A DNA stretch of 64,000 nucleotides from NCBI RefSeq assembly GCF_003589595.1, contig NW_020653713.1, forward strand, positions 5,575,405 to 5,639,404, given 5' to 3'. A model generated the notes under the pieces. The model did no database searches. It saw nothing but the letters and a program-made list of their open reading frames with translations, and had not been told where the DNA came from. The translations under genes and the position numbers were made by a program. Below, one piece after another: positions 1-11,020 of the stretch (its first letter is position 1; every line of letters starts with the position of its first letter). This stretch comes from Hyposmocoma kahamanoa. Taxonomy: Eukaryota > Arthropoda > Insecta > Lepidoptera > Cosmopterigidae.

Positions 1-671
1 TCACTCAACATGGATTACACAATACAATAAGAACCTTTATCTACAAATAGCCTTGCGTTTTAACCATCTGTCTCTGTATCATATATGCAGGTAAGTCGTC
101 ATTTGTACCCTGTATTTTGCATTTAATTTGTGTCTGTACGTTGTTTGTGGTATTCAGTATTGCACTGTAATATGGTACTTGAGTATAATAAAGTGATAAT
201 TAGTTCACGTTTTCGTGGAAATAACTTTCAACTCGTTGCTCGCATTACATGAACTATGTTCGAATGAACAAAACTCCATCTAAATAGAACTCCACTTAAA
301 GCTATTTATGACGTGGTTCCGACAATTTATTTCACATTTAGATAATAAACTAAAGTAGAATTAAGCCAATTGCATTGAACAAACAAGAGAAATGTATGTA
401 TGTATATTAAGATCATAAGTATAATGTAATTCCAAACAGTTGTTGTACATTTGTAATACTCAGGCGTGACTTATGATATATTACTTGCGTATCAAATGCA
501 AATTTAATCACATTCATAATGCTTAATTAATTTAATCAGGAACATGATAATATAGACCAACAATTTAACTACAACAACTGACGACATTGTCAACGAACAT
601 CTAACAAATATCCATTCACTCGTTTTGTGAGACATTATCGTCTTATTCCTAATTCTTTTGTAGGCGATTAA
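1..671. other. AT-rich anonymous DNA
   Basis: No open frame above about 60 codons, no recognisable element end and no long repeat seen on either strand. It reads as neutral intergenic or intronic sequence. Confidence 0.6.
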
Positions 672-858
672 TTCCTAAATTAGGGAAAACCTACGTCGCG
701 GGTGCCATGGACATATACATAGACAGTCACAAATTACACCCAAACTTACGAAAGAAAACAATATTGGCCATACAAATACTTCTCCCGGGAAACTGGGAAT
801 CGAACCCGGGACCTCTGCATTGCAGACCAATATGATTACCGTTCGGCCACAGAGGCAG
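672..858 (-). mobile_element. SINE-A copy 1 (tRNA-derived SINE)
   Basis: Read on the minus strand, the head has a Pol III A box (TGGCCGAACGG) and, about 35 bases on, a B box (GGTTCGATTCC) inside a GC-rich T-arm-like hairpin. It is followed by a tRNA-unrelated body (GGGTGTAATTTGTG, then TCCATGGCACCCGCG) that recurs at 8.2, 38.7, 40.7, 42.7 and 51.8 kb. Shared body plus tRNA head is the definition of a SINE. It is not a working tRNA gene because the tRNA-like part runs straight into the conserved body and several stems are imperfect. Confidence 0.88.
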
Positions 859-2984
859 TAAAAAAATTATGAAAATGATATGTTTCATTCAATAAAAAAA
901 GCAATTCACACATAAACAATATAAAATCCCTAATGTTATACTTCAGGCTCTTTCCCCATCGAATTAGACACAGAAAACAGCCTTTCACTTGCTACAAGCC
1001 TGATACACATATTGACCTCATCAACACATATCAGACTTTTCATCCATCTCTCCGTTCTTTTAACCTGGCTTTTGTCAACATGTCACTAACTCAGGAAGAT
1101 GGAAAACGAAATGCCGCCTCGTCTTGTGTCTTACATGAGCCGCCTACTGATCCAGTTTCTAAATGCGCTAAAAATATGGTATATTAAACAGTCTTAGAAG
1201 AATGGCTTAACTTAAACAACAATAGCCAGAATTCAGAATAGAAAATGAATTTAGTTTGTGGAACCGTACGGATTCAACGAAGCGTGCATCCAGCGCGCAG
1301 TCAACGAGCAAAATTCGCCCGTTGCAGTCCTCAACCGTTTCGGAAACCCGGTAATATTATTAAATATCCGGCTGGGACCACAGCTGGTTAAGTACCCACG
1401 CCTCAGTACCCCTGTCGCTGAGTTAGTTTGCTTCCCAATTTCGATGTTATTTTGTATGAAGTTATTCTCCAGGTGAAATTTTCAAGTTCAAATGCAGGTG
1501 TTAACCATGATTATGTAGTAAGTTGGTTTTTCGATTAGACAAGCTTGGAAACTAATTTCAAAAGTGCCAAAGGCTTTCAGTCAGTTGTACGAAAAGTCTT
1601 ACGTAGTAGCAGAAGCACAGGTTGAAATGAGAGAATGCTTGACTCCTATGTCGGAGGTTATTAATTTTGTAATAATGAAAGGAAAACATTGTGATGGAAT
1701 TTATTTTGGAGAAGGATTACTGACTCTTCGACTACGTGTGATTTACCGTATTGTGCTTGGTTAGACGATATACTCAGAGGAAATACCACACAATAGATCG
1801 TACATAAAGTTGATCTGAAACTCTAAAAATTCTTGATTATATCCCTTGTATCAACTAAGTTTTGGTAAAAAATAAGTTGGGTGCAGCGCATGGAAAGTAG
1901 TTTCCTTTACTATTAATATATAGTATCAAGATCTGAGAGCACAAGAAGACTGAGAGAAGCAATAAAATAGTAAGTGTTCTATGCAACGACGGAACTTGTC
2001 GCATTTTGGCGTATCAGATTTCCATCGCATGTTGCTGACATGTACCACGGTCGAGAATTTGGACGGCAAGCATATCATGTAATAGCGTATCATTTCACGT
2101 CTAAACTAGTGAAAGTGGCTAATTGTCTGTTATCAACCAAAGCAAAGCTGAAAAGAGTAGATTTTTAGCAACCAATAGCATTTCATAAGTTTGTTATAGT
2201 TAAAATAACAAACTTTTTATTAGTTGAATTTCATTTATTGCCACACGTTTTATCCTACTAAAATTATTGTTCCTAATAATGTGCCAGTAATTACAACAGG
2301 GCCAACATTGGGCTACCATGTCCTATTAATAAAATACTAAATTCATGTTAGTAAGTAATGATACCAGTAACCTTCACTGACTAAGTTATTTATTACTAAG
2401 CGAGTTCACTTGATAGAATACGATGTCAATGACCTTAATTCTAAAGCGGATTGTTCACAAATGATTTCAATTTATTTTCCTTCACAATAGTCACAAGACG
2501 CGAAAATATTAGCGTTTAATAAAGCTGAAAAGCCAATAACACCGATTTATATTCTCGCAAAATACAAAAATTCCAAGGAATATAACTTTTACGCTTTGAG
2601 AGCGTAGTAATAGGGTTGCTTGACGCCATGTTTTCTCGAAATATTAGGGCATTATTTAAAACTTGAGCGGTTTTGTTATCTGTTCCCAATAGAAAAATGT
2701 AAGAAAAAATCCAAACCGTATATACTAAGTTCCTCTGGATTCACAAATTGCTAGTTGCAGTGATGACGGTCTACCAACGCCCTCAATAAGCCCGGCTAGC
2801 ACTACTGTCCCTTTAGTGATAGCATCGCCCGATACCAGTTGGCTGCCTTGGACTTGGTGGAGTGAAAGCAAGCAGACTAATCGGCAACGACACTTTAGTA
2901 TAGTCGAAGTTTGTAAGTCCTGATCACAGCAGAAAAATGGCCTAAGCGTACAACTTTCTACTGGAAACATTTTGGAGTGTGCAC
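859..2984. other. Anonymous DNA with one GC-richer open segment
   Basis: Mostly AT-rich and featureless. The exception is roughly 1255-1430 on the plus strand, clearly GC-richer than its surroundings and open for 72 codons (residues include NEACIQRAVNEQNSPVAV). I do not recognise it. It could be a fragment of a mobile-element protein or a chance frame. The 2725-2970 segment is also GC-richer and unrecognised. Confidence 0.4.
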
Positions 2985-3200
2985 AGGAACTTTTAAATTT
3001 AGTTTCACCCTCACCGTTCCTTCTTCGGTACTATTAGAAAGGCCGGAATACTCCATCCTTAGGTCATTGACCTAACCGTCCATTTGCACGAAGTCCTTTG
3101 ATTCATCCTAATTGACGGCAAAGGAATGGAATACACTCCTGGCATCTGTGTTTTCCGCAAGAAACAATTTCGGGCTATTCAAGGCGATCGAATAGACATT
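2985..3200 (+). pseudogene. LINE C-terminal relic
   Basis: Around 3115-3190 the plus strand encodes KEWNTLLASVFSARNNFGLF, matching the W-N-x-L-P-A-S-V-F-P...LG-x-FK signature at the C-terminus of many insect LINE ORF2 proteins. Related relics occur at 12.1, 31.3, 32.5 and 41.1 kb. The frame is broken by stops and only the extreme C-terminus is recognisable. No reverse transcriptase core is present, so this is a dead fragment. Confidence 0.6.
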
Positions 3201-3306
3201 TACTAGATATACGCATAACATCATCGGCCACATCATTGCTTGATATTTTTCTAAAAATATCTTGATGTTTGTCTAAAAAGCCTAATAACAGCTATAAGTA
3301 TTCTAA

Positions 3307-3912
3307 CCGCTCACGCGATGCGCTTCTCCTACCGCAAAATGGCGGCTATTTGGTTTCGCAAATTAGAAAAGCATTTAGTTTAAATACAAGTTTTTATAAA
3401 TAAAAATATTATTGCGCATTGCTAAATAAATACTCTCCGTACTACCAACAAAACATTTCAAATAAAATGCAGTAATACACCGCAAATCCTGCACTTAAAA
3501 AGCACTAATGAAATTTTTGGCGTACATGGATAAATATGATAATATTCCGTTTGAGTGGTTCTAACGTTTACCATTAAATTACTCCTTAAAGTATAGTTTA
3601 TAAACATTTATATTCAGGGTAAACTTAAAAAACGCTACTTACGATATGTTTTCAATAAACAAACACCGAAATCACCAGCCCAAACAATAACACACACGAT
3701 TGTCGTGACGTATTTTTGAAGTTGTTTATTTTTTTTAAATGACAGACCCAGGCATTAAAAACTTTATGGTTTGCTCTGTAGTTACCGAAATAGCAATTAA
3801 TATTAGTTCGTTTACCTGTTATAACTTCGATATCCGATAAATCGGTATAAAATCATCAACGGCACCTCTAGGTGTGGTATGTGTCTACGGCTGCATGTAT
3901 CGCGTGGGCAGC
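3307..3912. mobile_element. 606-bp PIF/Harbinger-like non-autonomous element, copy 1
   Basis: A second copy lies in the opposite orientation at 16023-16631, alignable end to end. Both copies have inverted ends of the form CCGCTCACGCGAT...ATCGCGTGAGCGG (the right end here is degraded to CGCGTGGGCAGC). The element is flanked by TAA at 3304-3306 and 3913-3915, as expected of the 3-bp TWA target duplication of PIF/Harbinger transposons. It contains no transposase-sized frame, so it would be non-autonomous. Superfamily assignment is inferred from the TSD and ends only. Confidence 0.72.
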
Positions 3913-4459
3913 TAAGAAGTTTCCTTGAAATTTTTTTCACTAGTATTATCATATTTATCTTTATTATCATCACTTCTTTGTCCTTTCCCCTGATCATATT
4001 CCAAGCATTTTTCCTTTCCATTTCTCTCTATCATTCGCATCTTATATTCCTTCACAATATTTCAAATCCCTCATTTCCCATCCTTGCCATACAAGCAGGT
4101 ACAATAATTTATGCTGTCCAAGTCGAGAGGCGCGTCGGGCACCCGAATGGATTTTTTCTCGTACCACGATCAAATGAAACACGTGTCGTGGTCGTGTCGT
4201 GCCCGCATCTTATCGCTGTTACCATAAATTGTTTCCTCTATTTAAGGAAAACGTAAGTTGGAATAGCTTTACTGAACTGTCGTAGAGGTTTATTTTTGAA
4301 ACAAAAAGTTTATCTGATGGGTAAATCGGTTATGTGAATTGTACTTAAATGACAAAAAAATATTACTGCGAAAAAATCAAGTGCGTGTTATGATAATTGG
4401 CATTAGATTTGTTAAGATTTAAAGCGTAATGACGGTTTCGTAACATATACATTTTAGAC
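3913..4459. other. Pyrimidine-rich stretch and anonymous DNA
   Basis: From 3925 to 4090 the plus strand is strongly C/T-biased, which creates a long but compositionally biased open frame (125 codons, Phe/Ile/Ser/Leu-rich). I do not call a gene. Nothing is recognised in the rest. Confidence 0.5.
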
Positions 4460-4726
4460 AGGACGAGCAAATCGTGGCCCTCGTGGGCCTGATGGCAAGC
4501 GACATGCCGTTGCGATGCCGATTCTTAGTGAAATTCAGTATTTTAAAGCGTTAAGATTTGATAGGTTCTGCTACTGCGCGTGTTAGCTTGAGGCATGAAG
4601 TTGATAAGCTGCATAAGTCTGTAGTTTTACCAGCACCGTAACCCTTCAAAACTTCCAGACGTCAAAAACAGGTAAGGCGGATTCTATGGACGAACTCTTT
4701 CACAAGGAGCTTTTCTGCTATTAAAT
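4460..4726 (-). repeat. Rep300, degenerate copy
   Basis: On the minus strand it runs from the AGCAG..AAAGCTCCTTGTGAAAG head (plus-strand CTTTCACAAGGAGCTTTT near 4698) back to the GACGAGC end near 4462. Middle landmarks (CCAGCACCGTAACCCTTCAAAA) align with other copies. It is among the more diverged copies. Confidence 0.7.
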
Positions 4727-5955
4727 ATGATAGGCTCTTTTTTACACAATATTTGTTTATTATGTTACATATCTCACGATAGAAAAACTTACATATTATG
4801 TGTTTGATAGCTTCATAGAAAGATTCACATATTGGCTAGGAACTTTACAGGTTTTACTACAATATTTATTTTTCTCGTTTTGTGGGAAACACGTTCTCTG
4901 GCATGTTTCTTTATATTTCTTTGTGAAATGTATAACAAAGTGTGGTTGTTTTAACTGCTTTCTACATGTGTTTTTATGACTAGGTACATCGTAAACGGGA
5001 TTTAGTGCTTCGCATACTACACCACGAAATCGTATTTTTTTATATTGTTTAAAAATGGCTATAAAAACTAGATAGTTAGGTGTACTCCATGTAAATATAT
5101 ACAACTTTGCAAAATTTTAAAATTCAATCTTGCGTCATAAATACAGTGTTCAAATTTGCAGCTCATAAAAGTGAACGTTTTGTATAAAATAAATTTGACA
5201 TTATTATATTATATTACAACTTGAGTACCACTAACTTTGTCAATACATGCAAGTTCGTATCTTATGGCGTAATTTAAAAGAAAAATAATTAGTTTTACAT
5301 CTAAAGGAGACTAACTGTATGATCTCATATATTATTTTACCACGTGCCGCACTTTAAATTAAATACGTGATTCACATTTTACTTTACGTAGTACAGTACC
5401 AACTATCCACCGATACACTACATCAAGGAAGGATTTGCCACCATAGTAATTGTATTTTTCGTATACAAATATACTTTTAACATTTCTTTGCAAGTGTTTC
5501 TCTGCGTACTACCATTACGTGGATTGTAAGGTGTAAGGTGGTTCCACCGACAATAGTAATAAACTCCAGTCTAGAAATGTCAATGAACAAACATAATTTC
5601 AAGTTTTGTAATGAAAATGTACCAGTACATGAACGTACCACAACTAATACTCATTATACGCAAGTGAACAGGAACTCTGAGTTCGTTATTTGACTTGACA
5701 ATCCCACTAGTTCTAATGATGGAAATGCAGGCTCGTATTTTTATAGCAAACTATTTGTTTCCACTGCATTTACTTAGTAATACATTGAATTCTCGTTAAA
5801 AGTGTTTTGTTGTTTTGGCAACCTCAGTGACACTAAAGGTTAGCGTTATGGTCTAGCGATGAGAAAGTCCCAGGGTCTATTTCCAGAATAAACAATTTGG
5901 GAAACTAACTTCTCTAAACTGGTTCAGGGAACAGGGAACATGGTACAGGGTATTT
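4727..5955. other. AT-rich anonymous DNA
   Basis: The 102-codon minus-strand frame at 4796-5104 is AT-driven and resembles nothing I know. Nothing else is seen. Confidence 0.5.
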
Positions 5956-6383
5956 TAGTACCAGTGGAGCTCCATGTGAATGTTCATCCAGGAAAGTACT
6001 TCTGCCACCTTACCTATTTCTGCGACCACGCAATAATGTGAGCTTAACTGTGATCCAGTTTTGATGGGTTAAAGGCGCTGGTAAACTTACAGGCATATAG
6101 GACTTGTCAACTTATGTATCAGGTTGACGGTTGCACATGGTAGCAGTATCCCTCAAAACTTTGCGGTTTAAGGATCGTATTCTAGAACTCTACTCAATGC
6201 TCAAGTCAGGATTTGAGCAGACTTGACCATGATTTCAAGCACTGGAAATACGACGCTAATGGCAAGGACTTGAGTATGATTTTCAGTGCTCACTGCAATA
6301 CTCAAGACCTGACTTGAGTATTGAGTAGAGTTCTGGAATACGACCCTAAAAGTCCTGAGTAGCTCTGCAACTGGTTTCTGATA
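5956..6383 (+). repeat. Rep300 copy carrying a nested MITE
   Basis: Reads TAGTACCAGTGGAGCTCC, then the TACCTATTTCTGC and ACAGGCATATAGGACTTGTC landmarks up to CTTTGCGGTTTAA. After a 175-bp interruption it resumes with AAAGTCCTGAGTAGCTCTGC. In every uninterrupted copy these two halves are adjacent, so the interruption is a later insertion. Confidence 0.85.
6172..6346. mobile_element. 175-bp PIF/Harbinger-type MITE inserted in Rep300
   Basis: Inverted ends of about 46 bp begin GGATCGTATTCTAGAACTC on the left and, read on the opposite strand, GGGTCGTATTCCAGAACTC on the right. Flanking TAA occurs at 6169-6171 and 6347-6349, while other Rep300 copies show a single TAA at this position (gcggtTTAAagctc). 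That is a 3-bp TWA duplication, typical of PIF/Harbinger. No coding capacity. Confidence 0.88.
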
Positions 6384-6696
6384 AGAAAACGGGAATTAAA
6401 AAATAAGAAATTTCGGGTCAACCAAAATAACCATAGTTTAGTGAAAATGGCACCTAAACATTTTTCCGTTTTGAATGCTTTTGCACCTAAATACTTTTGC
6501 TGTTCTCTATAGTGTTGATGTTATTGTCGAAATATATTATTAATAATGTTATTGCTTATCAGCATCCATTACTGTTATGCATAATCGCGTCGCTTACGGC
6601 ATCATAAGAATAAAATTACAATTTAAATGCCATGTAAAATCATCAAGTTATTGTACTGTATGTAGCGGCTGGTGAATTGTACAAACGAAAATACAA

Positions 6697-7143
6697 TAAT
6701 CTCAGTACAGAGCACTAAAAAACCCGACCTCAAAAGTACGTGGAATTACGTCTATTTGCTAAGTTTTATTGAAATATCCTTAAATTCGCCACTATATAGG
6801 ACTTGACACTGTAGATAATAAAAATCGGTTCTCACTACTCAAAGTATATGGAGAGAAAAACGCCTTAAAATGGAGAAATAGCAAAATGAACCATTAAAAT
6901 AATTGCTCCTTAGTAAAATTTAGACGCTATATATAAAAATGAATCTGCATGCGTGAACAACCACCCTTAGATGTGGAGGATTTTCTTCAAAATGAAATGG
7001 GACTATTATGAAAGTACCCCCTTTCCAACAAAAAAAGAATCATGAAAATCGGTTTACAAATACCGGAGTTATCGCGTAACATACATACAAAAAAACATAC
7101 AGTCGAATTGAGAACCTCCTCCTTTTTTGAAGTCGGTTAAAAA
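6697..7143 (+). repeat. RepG copy (LINE-tail-like repeat)
   Basis: Starts AATCTCAGTACAGAGCACTA and ends GAACCTCCTCC...GAAGTCGGTTAAAA, with the landmarks CCACCCTTAGA, AAAGAATCATGAAAATCGG and ATCGCGTAACATACATAC. Seven other copies occur in the window. The shared 3' end with variable 5' truncation, plus the ACATAC stretch, suggests a non-LTR retrotransposon tail. I recall similar tails in lepidopteran genomes but cannot check. Confidence 0.75.
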
Positions 7144-8167
7144 GCGTTTAGGTTCCGAAAAACAAAACACTTTCTACACATTAACTTAAGCGTAAAACAC
7201 ATAGAGGGCGGGTGCGAGTCGGGAGCACGACGGGCGTAATTCCATGTGTTTATGGTGTAGCGTCAGGCAGTCACACTGACGAATACGCGGGTCGGACGCG
7301 TATTGTTATTGATCTTGCGAATATTTACAAAAAAATATCAATTTCGCCATGGCCAATGCGTTCGTAAACATACTTGTTTGTACGAGCCTAGTATCGGCGG
7401 ATTGTAGACCAATTAAATGAAAGAATTGTTTCATTTTTATTTATTTATTATTATTGAAATAGTTGACATTTTTTTATCTAAATTCAAATGCTTCGTTAGT
7501 AGCAACCGTTGACGCTGTCTAGCAGACTCGCGCTGTGTGTGAAGGCAAATGAATAGTGTGTCTCACGCGACGGACATGATCCTACCCGAAACCGCTCTCT
7601 GTGTGCTTTACGCTTTACCGACTCAGTACCGAAGAAATATAAATTATATTTGAAATTATTATTTTAGTTCAAGTTCGATTGAATACAATAACTGATTTCA
7701 TAAGTTGTATTTTATCACAACCGATGAAAATACGCCTTGTACTTGTTTAACTTTTTTCACAAAACAAGTCTGTATCTACGCGAAGCCGCATGGAGTGTAT
7801 AATGTCATAAAAATCTCTAATGAGCTAAAAGCTATTGCATAACATGATTCTTGCAAAATGTTTGCCCGTAGCAGCAATATCATTTTGAACACGCCAAAGG
7901 AGTACTGTAGTGATGTCAAGTTGAATTGCGTCGTTTATTTGGCAATGCAAACTTCTGAAAATTGTTTTGAAAGGTAAACAACTCCTCCGCAATTTAAAAA
8001 TTTTACTTCGTCATTTGACGTCGCATGAAAAACTTCGGAAAGATTTTTCTTAACTAAACAAGCTTTAAAATAAACATTGCGAAAACAGGCAGCCAATTAG
8101 AAGGCACACTTTCTATCGTTTGGTAGTACAGATAGATTATTTGTTTTTGTTTTTTCTTGTTTTTTTT
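7144..8167. other. Anonymous DNA with a CpG-richer patch
   Basis: 7200-7350 is GC- and CpG-richer than the surroundings (GGGCGGGTGCGAGTCGGGAG). Just after it, an ATG at 7349 in a good context (gccATGgcc) opens a 23-residue frame with a hydrophobic run (NAFVNILVCTSLVSADC), ending at 7420. This could be a chance signal-peptide-like frame or a first exon, but no downstream exon is visible. The rest is AT-rich and empty. Confidence 0.3.
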
Positions 8168-8327
8168 TGCACACACTAATCAAACGCAGTATCGCGGGTG
8201 TCATGGACACACAAGACAACCACAAATTACACCCAAACTCACGAGAGAAATAAATGTAGTCCACACAAATATTTCTCACTCTACGTGGCAGTCCAGCATG
8301 GTAACCGTTCGACCACAGAGGCAGTTT
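8168..8327 (-). mobile_element. SINE-A copy 2, B box lost
   Basis: The minus strand has GCCTCTGTGGTCGAACGG (A box) then the SINE-A body TTTGGGTGTAATTTGTGG and CCATGACACCCGCG, ending in an A-run after TTAGTGTGTGC. The T-arm and B box present in the other copies are missing between A box and body, so this copy has an internal deletion. Confidence 0.85.
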
Positions 8328-8517
8328 AAGATTAATAAGAGGAATAAAATAAAGCTGTGGCAGTCTTGACGTTTTCATATATAGGGCAATGTACACGCTT
8401 CTGTAACACGATTCGGGTTGATATTCATAATTTGGGAATTACGAGATTTGGAAACACAACGAAACGAAAGTTTTATACTAAAAGGTATTTATTATGCAGC
8501 TTCTGCGCATATGTATG

Positions 8518-8785
8518 ACAGGTAAGGGCGCCTTCACAGCGCTTACATGCAAACGCTGCAGTGGCAACACTATGGCGCTGCAGCCTACTAATTACAAATT
8601 ACTAATTTTCATACATTTCGTACATTTGCTTAAACATGGTACAAAGGTACTTGTACGAACATAGATACATTATTGAAAAGAACAGGAAATCGGCTGCAAT
8701 TGCTGGACAAGTAACGGCGCCTTCATACCGCATACATGCAAGCGCTGCAGTGGCACCACGTAGTGCTGCAGCCGCGCCACTAATA
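8518..8785 (+). repeat. Duplicated ~78-bp CpG/GC-rich unit
   Basis: Units at 8518-8595 and 8706-8785 share GGCGCCTTCA..., TACATGCAA.CGCTGCAGTGGCA and the GCGCTGCAGC end. Each unit folds on itself through CGCTGCAG...GCGCTGCAGC. About 110 bp of AT-rich DNA separates them. This may be two copies of a small foldback element or a local duplication. Confidence 0.6.
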
Positions 8786-8895
8786 ATTTTCTTATGTTGT
8801 CCACGTGCTAGCCACTTTTGAAGTCACAATTAGTGAACCATAAATTACTGAAATTTTTTTTTACTGAAGTTACTAAACGTCACTTGAACAAAATT

Positions 8896-9095
8896 ACTGG
8901 TCAAACAAGTTGTGCGCCTAGTTGTAAGCGACACGCCTGTCCATACAAGTTCCAGTGCCACTGAGAGTTTTATCTGAGGGGCACTGCTATGTATGTTAGG
9001 ATGACAGTCACTCCCATTTGTATAATTTCACAAGCACCCTTCAAAACCGGAATACAGTAATGCTCTAATACCTTGGCGGTAGAAATAGTTGAAGT
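8896..9095 (-). repeat. Rep300 copy
   Basis: The minus-strand end reads TGGTCAAACAAGTTGTGCGCC, then TAAGCGACACGCCTGTCCAT, ATCTGAGGGGCACTGC, CACCCTTCAAAACCGGAA and CTTGGCGGTAGAAATAG. The 5' 50 bp and the tail are degraded. Confidence 0.8.
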
Positions 9096-9962
9096 TAGTA
9101 GGATAAGGTAACGCTCTCTAATATTTTATAAAATGTAAAACGATTTGAAATTTTTGGCAGTGTCGAAATTGTGAAACAAATTTAAATTTTTTGTGTACGC
9201 AATTTTATGTAAAAGCAATGTGTTACATCACTATTGTGGTGGAGATTCACGGTTAGTTATAATGCTCTTACATTTGGGCACTATGTGATATTAGAGCTTT
9301 GCTTTTTGACTTGCAAATTTACTGACAACACTAGGGTCTCTACTTTGTTTTCAAATACAATTAATTTAAGGCTTTCTATGGCACTCTTTTGCGACTTTGT
9401 ATTTAGTAACACGCACTAATTGCACAAGATTAAGAGTTGATTCTTCGGAATTACTTGTATCCCAAATCTTAGTAATTTTATTGTAACCACTGGTCATTGT
9501 AAGTATATATTGCAATTATTATAATATTTATTATTTGCACAGGCTGGTTTCCGTACATTTAATGTTGGGTGGTTTCAATCTGTTTTGTCGGAGCCAACGT
9601 GTAGTGCCGCGGAGATTTTGTATGCATGTTTAGTTAGGTAGTATTTTGATTTATGTGTCTGGATTTTATTAAGTGTTTTCTTGATGTACCGTTTTTCTAA
9701 TGGGGCAGACATGTTCAATAACGATCAAAGCCCCTAAATAAATAAAGATAAAAAAAAATTCGTCTGAAATTTCAGTTCAAATGGCAACTGACTCTCAACA
9801 GAGTGTCAGTGGAGTGACAATGATGGCATTCATTCATTAATAATCGGTTTGGCCTTATTAAAATGGAAATTACTATACATATCTTAACTTTGATCTCGCT
9901 TAATTAGCTATTTAGTCTGCAAGTTAATATATATGTATTTTTAATGTCAAATAATTAGTTGA
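9096..9962. other. Anonymous DNA; possible retroposed 3' end
   Basis: 9540-9757 ends AATAAATAAAGATAAAAAAAAA, a polyadenylation signal followed by an A-run, as at a retroposed transcript or LINE 3' end. I do not recognise the body. The rest is AT-rich. Confidence 0.35.
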
Positions 9963-10258
9963 AACCGTGGCAGCCTAATGGTTTGACCTGCTGCCTCTCA
10001 AGCAGAGGGTTGTGAGTTCGAATCTGGCCTTTGAGTTTCTCGAAATTTATGTGCGAAAGTTAATTTGAAATTTACCATGAGCTTTTCGACGAAGGAATAA
10101 AAAACTAAAAGGAAGGAAAGAAAGAAAAACATCGTAATGAAACTTGCACGACGAAGTTTCACAACCCTCGGAAAACGTGTCAAGGCAAGGCCCCAACCCG
10201 CATTGGGCCAGCGTGTCGGACTATGGCCTACACCCTCGCCTTAGAGGAGACCCGTGCC
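9963..10258 (+). mobile_element. SINE-B, tRNA-derived
   Basis: The head reads GTGGCAGCCTAATGG (A-box-like), then GCTGCCTCTCAAGCAGAGGG and a B box (GAGTTCGAATCTGG) as in a tRNA. The body ends CCCAACCCGCATTGGGCCAG, then GGAGACCCGTGCC. The same tail motif (AACCCGCATTGGGGCAG) recurs at 57.66 kb. Its 3' end abuts a LINE coding fragment with no gap. Confidence 0.8.
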
Positions 10259-10618
10259 ACGTTGAGGCGTTGCTTTGCGGAAGTCCATTCGAAGGCTATT
10301 CGTATTATCAATGATCCCAAACTCACAGACGGTATGGAGGCCCTTAGCCTACAGAGAGAAGTTGCCTCTCTGTGTGTGTTCTGCCGTCTTTATAATGGGG
10401 AGTGCTCTGAGGAACTTTTCGAACTGGTGTCACCGTCCCGTTTCTACCATCACATTTCATGCAAGGTAATCTTCTAATATGGGATTCTTCAAAAAGCGTG
10501 TTTATAGGGTTCTCAAAGGCTGGCAACGCATAAGCAGCTCATCTCATGTTGCAAATGAATGACCACCTCCTATCAAGTGGCTCATCTGCTCGGTTGCCTC
10601 CTTCTTTACATAAAAAAA
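10259..10618 (+). pseudogene. LINE ORF2 C-terminal fragment with 3' UTR
   Basis: The open frame from about 10259 to 10477 encodes residues such as KAIRIINDPKLTD, LSLQREVASLCVFCRLYNGE and CSEELFELV. These match the post-polymerase C-terminal region of Jockey/CR1-type insect LINE ORF2 proteins. The frame then terminates, but a second frame continues the family signature (GFFKKRVYRVLKGWQR, about 10480-10530), implying a frameshift. It ends in an A-run at 10618. A 5'-truncated, inactive copy. Confidence 0.75.
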
Positions 10619-10734
10619 GTCCATGTTAATAAAAATGGAAGTAAACTCCTTTTTCACGAAAAAGGACTACGTCTGGGTGTTTTACAATAGATGGAAATAA
10701 TTAGGTACAACAATAGGGCTTGTATAATAAATGA

Positions 10735-11020
10735 ACAATTGAAGCTTGCATCATCACCTTTATTACGGGTATTTTCGGGTTTCAACAATAGCAACACTGG
10801 AGATAGCGGGGTATAAATACACCAAATATTCTGAACGAGCTCACTCTTCGGCCGAGTGGCGTGTAATCAATAGCCCCTGAGGATGCCTCGTGAAGAGGCG
10901 AAACACGGGTATATTTTTGGTGGTGGTTTGTGACTGTAGTTGCGCTTGTGTTATTTATTTTATGCGGAGGGAGGCTGGAATAATTAACTTCATGAAATAA
11001 TATTCAACACAAGCGCAGCT
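10735..11020 (+). mobile_element. Penelope-like element fragment
   Basis: Contains CCCCTGAGGATGCCTCGTGA followed by GAGGCGAAACACGGG, a palindromic motif I associate with Penelope-like elements. Flanking GTTGCGCTTGTGTT near 10937 is matched in inverse by AACACAAGCGCAGC near 11010, forming a foldback. Family assignment is from memory and moderate. Confidence 0.5.

Noticed and set aside
781..858. tRNA gene on the minus strand
   Set aside because: The tRNA-like part is followed by a body shared with five other copies, so it is the head of SINE-A.
1258..1476. Possible host exon (GC-richer 72-codon frame)
   Set aside because: No splice-site pair or neighbouring exon could be supported and the protein is not recognised; left as an unassigned segment.
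3879..4256. 125-codon plus-strand frame
   Set aside because: Begins inside the PIF-like element and continues through a C/T-biased tract; composition alone explains the lack of stops.
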